Below, in pieces: positions 1 to 5,303 of a stretch of DNA of 5,303 nt. The DNA is from Arenicella sp. (GTDB lineage: Bacteria; Pseudomonadota; Gammaproteobacteria; Arenicellales; Arenicellaceae), in the NCBI GenBank assembly GCA_023299895.1, contig JALZWI010000096.1:1-5303 (forward strand). The letters are read 5' to 3'. The translations under genes and the position numbers were made by a program. The number at the start of each line of letters is the position of its first letter. Within the stretch, counting starts at the first letter, position 1. The notes beneath the pieces were generated by a model, which ran no database searches, was not told the origin of the DNA, and was given only the letters and a program-made list of their open reading frames with translations.

Positions 1-29
1 CATTTTTTATAATGTCGCATGCAAATGCT
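1..29 (+). other. Probable signal peptide end and signal peptidase I site
   Basis: Codons from base 3 read FFIMSHANA followed by FVLSG. Hydrophobic residues leading into Ala-Asn-Ala fit the end of an h-region and an A-X-A cleavage site, which would place cleavage after base 29. This is inference from a fragment, because the basic n-region is not in the window. It argues that the ATG at 12 is internal to the signal peptide rather than the start. Confidence 0.55.
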
Positions 30-701
30 TTTGTTTTATCTGGTTTTAGTTGGTCGAATGGTCAAACAACTTTTTTGACATCGCCGCATAGCGCTTTAGG
101 CAGTGGTTTAAACAGCACCCAATTAACAACCGCATTCACCGAAGCCTTAGACCAATGGTCTAACCAGACAGAATTTAATTTTCAAGCGACGAGTGGTTCT
201 GCTGACCCTTGTAATTCAAATACAAATAGCTACACCTTTGCCTCGAATAATTGCGGGGGTGTATTTGGCTCTACCACGCTTGCTATTGCCACCACTTTTT
301 TTACTTCTAATGGCACAGCAACTCGAACTCACATTGTTTTTAATTCAAATGCGAACTGGAATATTACTGGCGTTACGACAGGCTCAGGAACAGACTTTCG
401 TCGGGTTGCTGTTCACGAGCTAGGGCATTCACTCGGTTTGAATCATACCGGTGTTACTCCCGCAATTATGCTGCCTTCTATTAGCAGCACTCAAGTACCA
501 CAAACCGATGATTTACTTGGAGTCGCTGCACTTTACGGAGACTTCGATAATGATGGCGTTGCTGGCATTTTTGATAACTGCCAATTTATTGCAAATCCAG
601 ATCAAGCAGACAGCGATGGCAATGGCATTGGAGATGCTTGTGATGGCTTTTGTGTGCCGATTGTAACCAGCAACAATAATGTGGCGGTGATCTGCTTATA
701 A
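1..701 (+). CDS. Secreted matrixin-like zinc metalloprotease with thrombospondin type 3 repeats (5' partial)
   Basis: A probable exported zinc endopeptidase of the metzincin/matrixin group. Numbering from the first ATG in view (base 12), residues 135-145 read HELGHSLGLNH, the HExxHxxGxxH zinc motif: three histidine ligands and catalytic Glu136. Met153 in AIMLPS is the likely Met-turn. Residues 40-58 look like the usual N-terminal matrixin helix and strand (LDQWSNQTEFNF). Residues 177-211 form a short Asp/Asn-rich module with NPDQ, DSDGNGIGD and two cysteines, typical of calcium-binding thrombospondin type 3 repeats. The chain ends 18 residues later in a cysteine-containing tail, with no sorting signal I recognise. 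The frame stays open to the left edge, and the residues around the ATG resemble the end of a signal peptide (FFIMSHANA), so the true start probably lies outside the window. Substrate is unknown. The gene is alone on its strand and converges on the hemA cluster. Confidence 0.85.
   Translation, partial: FFIMSHANAFVLSGFSWSNGQTTFLTSPHSALGSGLNSTQLTTAFTEALDQWSNQTEFNFQATSGSADPCNSNTNSYTFASNNCGGVFGSTTLAIATTFFTSNGTATRTHIVFNSNANWNITGVTTGSGTDFRRVAVHELGHSLGLNHTGVTPAIMLPSISSTQVPQTDDLLGVAALYGDFDNDGVAGIFDNCQFIANPDQADSDGNGIGDACDGFCVPIVTSNNNVAVICL
414..446 (+). other. Zinc-binding active-site motif HExxHxxGxxH
   Basis: The codons give HELGHSLGLNH, the extended metzincin consensus with three zinc-ligand histidines, the catalytic glutamate and the conserved glycine. 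All key residues are intact, so the enzyme is expected to be active. Confidence 0.9.
540..644 (+). other. Thrombospondin type 3 calcium-binding repeat region
   Basis: About 35 residues, starting DFDNDGV, passing through DNC and NPDQ, and ending DSDGNGIGDACD. Regularly spaced Asp/Asn and a Cys pair match the thrombospondin type 3 repeat. Such repeats bind calcium and act as stiff linkers in secreted bacterial proteins. Only about one and a half units are present. Confidence 0.8.
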
Positions 702-714
702 AGTGTCTGTTGGG

Positions 715-915
715 TCAGTTTTCGTTAAGTAGAATTTTTTCTAACTCACTGAGTTTACTCTCGATCTCGACAAGTATCTGTTGTTTACCTTCAATCAAGT
801 TTTGATCTTTATTTGCCCTACGTAATTTAAGTACTTCTACCCGTGCGTACAGGCTATTGCGCTTCTTTTCTAGATCCCTAATTTTTTTGGCTAATTGATC
901 TATTTCGATCAACAT
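715..915 (-). CDS. Small coiled-coil protein of unknown function (66 aa)
   Basis: I do not recognise the family. The protein is highly charged (many Lys, Glu, Arg), has no cysteine, and has no signal peptide or membrane segment, so it is probably cytoplasmic. A heptad a/d pattern is visible at residues 5, 8, 12, 15, 22, 26 and 29 (I, L, I, L, L, V, L) and again at 48, 51, 55, 58 and 62 (L, I, L, L, L). A polar stretch with Asn35, Asn39 and Gly43 separates them, so it may fold as a helical hairpin or form a dimer. It starts with ATG inside the last codons of the ferritin-like gene, a 7-base overlap in another frame, with a GGAA ribosome-binding sequence 5 bases upstream. That points to translational coupling and a real gene. 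It is the last gene of the cluster and stops 13 bases from the convergent protease gene. SlyX or ZapB-like proteins are only loose comparisons, by size and coiled-coil nature. Confidence 0.7.
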   Translation of the reverse strand: MLIEIDQLAKKIRDLEKKRNSLYARVEVLKLRRANKDQNLIEGKQQILVEIESKLSELEKILLNEN

Positions 916-1724
916 TGTGATTCCAAGTTGGCTAGTTCAATCTCGTCAAAGCCAGCTTGTAAACGTGCGGCAATATTAAAAGGACCTTTCAACTCACCAT
1001 GGAAATGCTTACTTATCATTTCTGTAAAGGTTTTTCTTGGCTCTAGGTTTCGTTGTTTGCATTGATAATTAAACCAGTCTGAACCAATTTTTACATGGCC
1101 AATTTCATCTTGATAGATCACTTTTAAGATGGCGATTGCGGCTTGATCATCAACGTTTTCTAACCGTTCAATCATGGCGGGAGTCACATCAAGTCCGCGC
1201 GCTTCTAATACTCGCGGTACTAAGGCCATGCGCGCCACGACATCATCGTCGGTTAGAACGGCCATTTCCCACAAACCATTGTGAGCAGGGTAATCACCAT
1301 AGTCGCAATCGTTGGTATTTAAGTAGTCTCGAATCAAGCAAAAGTGACGTGCCTCGTCGGCGGCCACACTGATCCAGTCTTGATAATACTTAAGAGGCTG
1401 CTGTCTAAATCGGTAGGCTGCATCCAGTGCTAAATTAATCGCATTGAACTCAATGTGCGCAATCGCATGCATCAAAACATTACGACCAGTTTGAGCTTTA
1501 AGGCCACGCCTTTTCAGCTGTCTTGGGGCGACTAAGGCTAAATTTTGAGGTAGGCCTGGTGAATGAATAGCATGGGTAGCGATTTTATGATTAAGTTTAA
1601 AGTGACTTGATTGGTCTAAAAATAATGCAGCTATGTTTTGTGTCGCATGGCATTTTTCATCAATGTCTTGCAATAAAATAATGCGATGCAGTTCTGAAAA
1701 AAAATCCACTGTCAGCCCGCCCAC
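909..1724 (-). CDS. DUF455 / COG2833 ferritin-like putative diiron protein
   Basis: A helical protein of about 270 residues that I recognise as the DUF455 family, whose function is not established. The ferritin-like ligand pattern is complete and doubled: Glu92 (HIEF) is followed 32 residues on by Glu124xxHis127 (DEARH), and Glu174 (LEARG) is followed 33 residues on by Glu207xxHis210 (DEIGH). This is the classic layout of a carboxylate-bridged diiron four-helix bundle, so an oxidase, hydroxylase or oxygen-handling role is possible but is inference. The segment from PGLP to PRQLKRRGL (residues 56-74) is also family-typical. The GTG start at 1724 overlaps the end of prmC by 13 bases. A second in-frame GTG at 1709, giving a protein that begins just before DFFSEL, sits two bases after the prmC stop and is an equally good candidate. 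Neither has a strong ribosome-binding site, so translation is probably coupled to prmC. It is not MiaE, a different diiron family. Confidence 0.85.
   Translation of the reverse strand: MGGLTVDFFSELHRIILLQDIDEKCHATQNIAALFLDQSSHFKLNHKIATHAIHSPGLPQNLALVAPRQLKRRGLKAQTGRNVLMHAIAHIEFNAINLALDAAYRFRQQPLKYYQDWISVAADEARHFCLIRDYLNTNDCDYGDYPAHNGLWEMAVLTDDDVVARMALVPRVLEARGLDVTPAMIERLENVDDQAAIAILKVIYQDEIGHVKIGSDWFNYQCKQRNLEPRKTFTEMISKHFHGELKGPFNIAARLQAGFDEIELANLESQC
921..926 (-). promoter_or_regulatory. Ribosome-binding site of the 66-residue coiled-coil gene
   Basis: The minus strand reads TTGGAATCACA and then ATG, giving a GGAA core five bases from the start codon. It lies inside the coding sequence of the upstream ferritin-like gene and supports the chosen start at 915. 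Confidence 0.45.
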
Positions 1725-2572
1725 TCAGCCGCTGTGCAACGTGGTAGATTATTCAGGTCACGGTAATTAACGATGTTTTTATAGCCAGCAGCAACAAAAA
1801 AATCATTCACAGGTTCCGCTTGGTTGTAGCCATGTTCAATCAAAACCTGACCGTTAGATGCTAGATGACCTGGTGCTTGCTTAATGATGTTACGTATATC
1901 GTCCAAGCCATCACCCGCACCGACTAACGCACTACTAGGCTCAAACCGTAAGTCACCTTTTTGTAAGTGCGGGTCTTGTGGCTCGATATAGGGCGGGTTA
2001 CTGGCTATTAAATCAAATTTTTGTGATGCTAATTCGCTAAACCAATCGCTGCATATAAAGCTCACATTAGTGAGTTGATGAGACTGAGCATTTTGTTCAG
2101 CCACCTCTAAGGCGCTTGTTTGTGAGTCGGTTGCTAGTACAGCGGCCAGCGGTCTTTCTTTAGCAATAGAAAGCGCGATTGCACCACTGCCTGTACCGAG
2201 GTCTAACACTGTCGCTGGTGAGTCGCTTGCTAATCGTTCGAGCGCTTGTTCAACTAGAATTTCGGTATCAGGCCTTGGAATTAATACCGATTTGTTAACG
2301 GTTAAATCCAATGACCAAAATTCTTTATGCCCAGTAATATAGGCAATCGGTTGACCTTGTTGGCGTAACGCTACTAACTGATAAAAACTAATAAGGTGTT
2401 CCTTAGTAGCAACACTATCGCCATAGGCAATTAACCAAGCAAGCGGTTTGTCGATAGCATGTTGTAACATTACTTCAGCATCTATGCGCGGACTGTCTGA
2501 ATGGCTATAAATAATTTTAGTCGCATCATCGATTATGGCTTGATACGTTCTGGTATTTTCTGCTTGGGACAT
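1712..2572 (-). CDS. prmC: Peptide chain release factor N5-glutamine methyltransferase PrmC (HemK)
   Basis: A cytoplasmic S-adenosylmethionine-dependent enzyme that methylates the glutamine of the GGQ motif in release factors RF1 and RF2, which raises termination efficiency. At 286 residues it is close to the E. coli protein (277). The N-terminal helical domain recognises the release factor, and the family block with PIAYITG and LIPRPDTE spans about 75-108. The Rossmann-fold SAM site is DLGTGSGAIAL at 124-134. The catalytic NPPY tetrad, which binds the substrate glutamine, is at 192-195. The ATG start lies 13 bases after the prfA stop with little Shine-Dalgarno sequence, consistent with coupling to its own substrate's gene. 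The TGA stop lies within the start region of the next gene. The old name hemK came from its position beside hemA, not from a role in haem synthesis. All key residues are intact. Confidence 0.97.
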   Translation of the reverse strand: MSQAENTRTYQAIIDDATKIIYSHSDSPRIDAEVMLQHAIDKPLAWLIAYGDSVATKEHLISFYQLVALRQQGQPIAYITGHKEFWSLDLTVNKSVLIPRPDTEILVEQALERLASDSPATVLDLGTGSGAIALSIAKERPLAAVLATDSQTSALEVAEQNAQSHQLTNVSFICSDWFSELASQKFDLIASNPPYIEPQDPHLQKGDLRFEPSSALVGAGDGLDDIRNIIKQAPGHLASNGQVLIEHGYNQAEPVNDFFVAAGYKNIVNYRDLNNLPRCTAAEWAG

Positions 2573-2585
2573 CTATTTATTGAAA

Positions 2586-3677
2586 CTAGCCAAAGTCAGA
2601 TAATTCGGATAACAAGTTAGCTTGATGCTCAGTCGTTAACGGATCTATTACCTGTCCTAGATCCCCCGTCATAACAGTGTCTAGCTTATAAAGTGTTAAG
2701 TTGATCCGATGGTCAGTTACACGGCCTTGCGGGTAATTATAGGTGCGAATTCGCTCAGAACGGTCACCGCTGCCGACCAAGCTTTTTCGCGTTTCAGCTT
2801 GTTCAGTTGCTAGAGCTTGTCGCTCAGCATCTAAAATACGCGCTTTTAACATTGTCATCGCACGCGCTTTGTTTTTATGTTGAGAACGTTGGTCCTGACA
2901 CTCAACCACCGTACCGGTCGGAATGTGCGTTAAGCGCACCGCCGAGTCGGTTTTATTAATGTGCTGTCCGCCCGAGCCCGACGCACGATACGTATCGATA
3001 CGCAGGTCGCTCGGATTAATGACCATGTCATCGCCAATTTCGTCGGCCTCTGGCAGAACCGCAACGGTACAGGCAGAGGTGTGCACACGACCTTGGGTTT
3101 CAGTTTCGGGCACTCGTTGTACGCGGTGTGCGCCAGATTCAAATTTCAATTTAGAATAAGCGCCGTGACCTTCTACACGAGAAATAATCTCCTTATAACC
3201 ACCATGATCGCCTTCGCTTTTGCTGAGGACTTCGACTTTCCATTTCTGTGATTCAGCGTAAGTTTGATACATCTTAAACAAGTCGCCAGAGAAAATTGCG
3301 GCCTCATCGCCACCAGTACCTGCGCGAATTTCCAAAAAGATATTATTGTCATCGTTCGGGTCTTTAGGCAGCAATAGTTTTTGCAAGCCTTCTAACAGCT
3401 GTTCCTGACGAGCTTTGATTTGTGATAACTCATCGTGCGCCATTTTACGCATTTCTTTGTCATCTTCGTCCATCATCATTTGCGCGGCTTGCGCATCTTC
3501 TTCAAGGCCTCTGTATTCCAAGTAATTATCAATAATAGGGCCTATTTCAGACAGCTCGATACTTAATTTACGAAACTGATTTTGGTCTTTTTGTGTCTCA
3601 GGCTCAGACACTAACGCGTTCAGTTCTTCCTGGCGGTCAACTAAGTTTTCAAGTTTTAGGCGGATGGAGTCTTTCAA
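2586..3677 (-). CDS. prfA: Peptide chain release factor 1 (RF1)
   Basis: Recognises UAA and UAG in the ribosomal A site and triggers hydrolysis of peptidyl-tRNA. The 363-residue length matches E. coli RF1 (360). An N-terminal coiled-coil domain (about 1-105) is followed by the decoding domain, where the PxT 'tripeptide anticodon' is Pro-Glu-Thr at 190-192. The PxT form marks RF1, whereas RF2 carries SPF. The universal GGQ is at 236-238 in [11 protein letters not shown], with Gln238 the expected PrmC methylation target. The start is TTG, not ATG. It is chosen because the protein then begins [10 protein letters not shown], aligning with the N-terminus of known RF1 (MKPSI in E. coli), and no ATG fits. 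The ribosome-binding sequence is weak (AGAGAAGAG, 9 bases from the start). A 101-base gap separates it from hemA, with prmC 13 bases downstream. Confidence 0.97.
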   Translation of the reverse strand: MKDSIRLKLENLVDRQEELNALVSEPETQKDQNQFRKLSIELSEIGPIIDNYLEYRGLEEDAQAAQMMMDEDDKEMRKMAHDELSQIKARQEQLLEGLQKLLLPKDPNDDNNIFLEIRAGTGGDEAAIFSGDLFKMYQTYAESQKWKVEVLSKSEGDHGGYKEIISRVEGHGAYSKLKFESGAHRVQRVPETETQGRVHTSACTVAVLPEADEIGDDMVINPSDLRIDTYRASGSGGQHINKTDSAVRLTHIPTGTVVECQDQRSQHKNKARAMTMLKARILDAERQALATEQAETRKSLVGSGDRSERIRTYNYPQGRVTDHRINLTLYKLDTVMTGDLGQVIDPLTTEHQANLLSELSDFG

Positions 3678-3703
3678 TGGTCTGCGCTCTTCTCTTTGAG
3701 AAT

Positions 3704-3733
3704 ATTATTGTTGTATAAATTTGTTGGTGTCTG
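3704..3733 (-). promoter_or_regulatory. Weak sigma-70-like promoter candidate before prfA
   Basis: On the minus strand, CAGACA (4 of 6 matches to the -35 consensus) is separated by 18 bases from AATAAT (5 of 6 matches to -10), ending about 26 bases before the prfA TTG. The region is AT-rich, where chance matches are common, and prfA is usually co-transcribed with hemA. This is a candidate internal promoter only. Confidence 0.22.
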
Positions 3734-3747
3734 GCGCTTATTTAATC

Positions 3748-3783
3748 AGAGCCTTTAGCTTGTTAAGAGCCTTTAGCCTTACT
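3748..3783. repeat. Imperfect 18-base tandem repeat at the 3' end of hemA
   Basis: AGAGCCTTTAGC occurs at 3748-3759 and again at 3766-3777, an exact 12-base match with an 18-base period; the six spacer bases differ. The copy nearer hemA runs over its TAA stop codon. It looks like a small local duplication in the hemA-prfA spacer. No stable hairpin followed by a T-run is apparent, so I do not call it a terminator. Confidence 0.7.
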
Positions 3784-5020
3784 CTAAGTCAAACAACTGC
3801 CGTGTTGCCAGCAACAAGGCTTCATCATGATTGCGACGCAGAGACTCGGTGGGATTATGCATGAACTTCTGTGACAGCGCATGGGCAAATTGTTGCAGTA
3901 CCAGTTCAGGGTCGTCACCGGCGAGTAAACGTTTTTTTGCTGTGACTAATTCTTTTTGAGTAATTGACTGAGTTTGATCTCGCAGATCTCGAATCGTCGG
4001 GATCGATTGAAGATTATTAAACCAATGCATAAATTGTAAAGTTTGATCTTCTACAATTTTTTCAGCTTCAATCGCGGCATTTTTCCGTGATTGAAGGTTT
4101 TCAGTGACAACTTGTTGCATGTCATCAACCGTGTATAGATAAACATTATTAACCTCAGCAACTTGCGGTTCCACATCGCGCGGTATCGCTAAATCGACAA
4201 TAAACATGGGTTTGTTTTTGCGCTGTTTTAAGGCGCTTTCGATAGCCCCTTTACCTAAAATTGGTAGCGTGCTGGCGGTTGAGCTGAACACCATATCAGC
4301 TTCCGGCAAACGCTCACTTAATTCATGCAATGAAATGGCTTGGGCGCCAAATTCTTTTGCCAGTCCTTCTGCGCGTGACAAAGTGCGGTTTGCCACAATA
4401 ATATTACGCACACCTTGGCTGTAAAGATGCCGGCAGGCTAGTTCAATCGTTTCACCCGCGCCAATTAATAGCACCGTCTGATCGGCGATTGATGAGAAGA
4501 TTTGCTTTGACAATGCAACCGCCGCATAAGCGACCGAGACAGCATGGCTACCAATGCTGGTATTACTGCGAACTTCTTTAGCAACTGAAAACGTATGCTG
4601 AAATAAACGGTTAAGCACCTTGCCAGTATTACCATTTTTATGAGCAGTGGCAAAAGCGCTTTTCATCTGGCCTAAAATTTGCGGTTCGCCAATCACCATC
4701 GAGTCCAAACCTGAAGCAACTCTGAACGCATGTTTTACAGCTTGCTGATTCGGCAGAGCATATAAATAGGGTGAGACTTCTTGTTTGTCTAGCTGGTGAA
4801 AATCACATAACCAATCGCTTACTACATCGACTTGACCATCTAAAATTTGGCAGTAGACTTCGGTGCGGTTACAGGTTGAGAGTATGGTCGCTTCTTCAAT
4901 GCTTGAACATTTAGCAATATCTCGTAAGGCATCGTCTAGGTGATCGGCAGCCACAGCCGCGCGTTCGCGTATCGCGACCGGTGCAGTATTGTGATTTAGT
5001 CCGAGTGATAGAACGTGCAT
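3779..5020 (-). CDS. hemA: Glutamyl-tRNA reductase
   Basis: Reduces glutamyl-tRNA(Glu) with NADPH to glutamate-1-semialdehyde, the first committed step of the C5 route to 5-aminolevulinate and haem. The 413 residues match the family length. The N-terminus MHVLSLGLNHNTAPVAIRER is typical. The catalytic nucleophile is Cys50 in STCNRTEVY. The block GLDSMVIGEPQILGQ at about 104-118 belongs to the glutamyl-tRNA binding and catalytic domain. The NADPH-binding domain begins near 182 with the glycine-rich LLIGAGE and contains VANRT (209-213) and FSSTAS (245-250). A C-terminal helical dimerisation domain follows from about 315. The ATG start gives the exact family N-terminus. It is preceded by a 95-base gap with a good promoter candidate, so it probably begins the transcription unit hemA-prfA-prmC. 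In enterobacteria HemA is regulated by haem and proteolysis; the sequence does not show whether that holds here. Confidence 0.97.
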   Translation of the reverse strand: MHVLSLGLNHNTAPVAIRERAAVAADHLDDALRDIAKCSSIEEATILSTCNRTEVYCQILDGQVDVVSDWLCDFHQLDKQEVSPYLYALPNQQAVKHAFRVASGLDSMVIGEPQILGQMKSAFATAHKNGNTGKVLNRLFQHTFSVAKEVRSNTSIGSHAVSVAYAAVALSKQIFSSIADQTVLLIGAGETIELACRHLYSQGVRNIIVANRTLSRAEGLAKEFGAQAISLHELSERLPEADMVFSSTASTLPILGKGAIESALKQRKNKPMFIVDLAIPRDVEPQVAEVNNVYLYTVDDMQQVVTENLQSRKNAAIEAEKIVEDQTLQFMHWFNNLQSIPTIRDLRDQTQSITQKELVTAKKRLLAGDDPELVLQQFAHALSQKFMHNPTESLRRNHDEALLLATRQLFDLE

Positions 5021-5040
5021 GTGCAGTCTTGGCTGAAAAA

Positions 5041-5069
5041 ATTATCGCTATTTTAACTGTTTTTGTAGA
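5041..5069 (-). promoter_or_regulatory. Probable sigma-70 promoter for hemA
   Basis: Minus strand: TCTACA (5069-5064, 4 of 6 matches to TTGACA) and GATAAT (5046-5041, 5 of 6 matches to TATAAT) are separated by 17 bases, the optimal spacing. Transcription would start near 5034, giving a leader of about 14 bases before the hemA ATG at 5020. The position, directly upstream of hemA and outside both flanking genes, supports it. No experimental evidence is available here. Confidence 0.42.
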
Positions 5070-5082
5070 GCTTCTTACAGTT
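5055..5082. repeat. Inverted repeat AACTGT-N16-ACAGTT over the hemA promoter
   Basis: AACTGT at 5055-5060 and ACAGTT at 5077-5082 are perfect inverted copies with centres 22 bases apart, about two helical turns. They bracket the -35 element of the predicted hemA promoter. This could be a regulator's operator, but six-base arms with a long spacer also arise by chance in AT-rich DNA. Confidence 0.25.
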
Positions 5083-5115
5083 TATAGACCGAAAAAGGTA
5101 TTAATTACTAACGAG

Positions 5116-5303
5116 TTAAGAAAACAGTTCAGGCGACTTATCTGTTTCAGAGGCGCGTATTAACGGCGTTATTTGATTTTTCCAGATTAGCAGCGCTATC
5201 AACAGTATAATTATCGCGACTATTGTGAAGCCCCATTGCTGATTATTTGCCCAACGCAGTGCAGTCAAAATAGTCTGTAATGAACCAAATACGATAAAGA
5301 TCA
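5116..5303 (-). CDS. C-terminal end of an unidentified membrane protein (5' partial)
   Basis: The minus-strand frame is open from the right edge (first full codon at 5301) to a TAA at 5118-5116, giving 61 residues. Residues 23-40 (WGFTIVAIIILLIALLIW) form a clear transmembrane helix with tryptophans at both ends. The preceding stretch IFIVFGSLQTILTAL may be the end of another helix, with RWANNQQ as a short loop. The tail after the helix has Lys41, Arg49 and Lys55 and is polar, suggesting a cytoplasmic C-terminus. The fragment lacks any motif that would name the family; a transporter or other polytopic inner-membrane protein is possible. It points the same way as hemA, 95 bases upstream of it. 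It does not resemble LolB, whose gene is divergent from hemA in E. coli. Confidence 0.6.
   Translation of the reverse strand, partial: IFIVFGSLQTILTALRWANNQQWGFTIVAIIILLIALLIWKNQITPLIRASETDKSPELFS

Noticed and set aside
193..666. Plus-strand frames overlapping the protease gene
   Set aside because: They are +1 shadows with leucine-rich low-complexity translations, while the protease frame has an intact active site.
730..743. TAGAA-TTTT-TTCTA hairpin as a terminator
   Set aside because: The stem is only five mostly A/T pairs and lies inside the coding region of the 66-residue gene, so it is too weak.
909..1724. tRNA hydroxylase MiaE as the identity of the diiron protein
   Set aside because: The ligand spacing is ferritin-like, but motifs such as PRQLKRRGL and LEARGLD are those of DUF455, not of MiaE.
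2923..3251. Open frames on the plus strand and in another minus frame inside prfA
   Set aside because: They lie wholly within the strongly conserved RF1 decoding and GGQ region, show no family resemblance, and are antisense or out-of-frame shadows.
2586..3677. Pro-Glu-Thr instead of Pro-Ala-Thr in the RF1 stop-codon recognition motif as a sign of altered decoding
   Set aside because: The motif is PxT, and I recall PET in ordinary RF1 proteins such as that of Bacillus. All genes with complete stops in view use TAA, TGA or TAG normally.
4981..5163. A 60-codon plus-strand frame across the hemA start and upstream gap
   Set aside because: It overlaps the hemA 5' end, the predicted promoter and the end of the upstream membrane protein, and its protein resembles nothing. 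It arises from the AT-rich spacer.

Overview
The window looks like chromosomal DNA from a gram-negative bacterium, most likely a gammaproteobacterium. Glutamyl-tRNA reductase (hemA), peptide chain release factor 1 (prfA) and the release factor glutamine methyltransferase (prmC) lie in that order on one strand, as they do in Enterobacteria and many other gammaproteobacteria. The RF1 and HemA proteins align closely with gammaproteobacterial ones from memory. The left-edge gene, a secreted metalloprotease with thrombospondin type 3 calcium-binding repeats, is a type often seen in marine or saprophytic bacteria. The genus cannot be decided from this sequence.

Layout, left to right. At 1-701 (+) is a secreted matrixin-type zinc metalloprotease whose 5' end lies outside the window. 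It converges, with a 13-base gap, on a minus-strand cluster that fills the rest of the window. Read in its own direction from right to left, the cluster holds the C-terminal end of an unidentified membrane protein (5303-5116), hemA (5020-3779), prfA (3677-2586), prmC (2572-1712), a DUF455/COG2833 ferritin-like putative diiron protein (1724-909), and a 66-residue coiled-coil protein (915-715). No stretch over about 100 bases lacks a gene. The two real gaps are 5021-5115, which holds a plausible sigma-70 promoter for hemA, and 3678-3778, which holds an 18-base tandem repeat and a weak promoter candidate.

How the genes fit together. HemA commits glutamyl-tRNA to tetrapyrrole synthesis. PrfA reads UAA and UAG stop codons, and PrmC methylates the glutamine of the RF1 GGQ motif, so substrate and modifying enzyme are neighbours. 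From prfA to the 66-residue gene, spacing is +13, -13 and -7 bases, which suggests one mRNA with translational coupling. The diiron-type protein and the coiled-coil protein at the 3' end have no established role in this context and are the most interesting part of the window. I see no mobile element, CRISPR array, RNA gene or obviously novel defence or metabolic system here; most of it is conserved housekeeping sequence.
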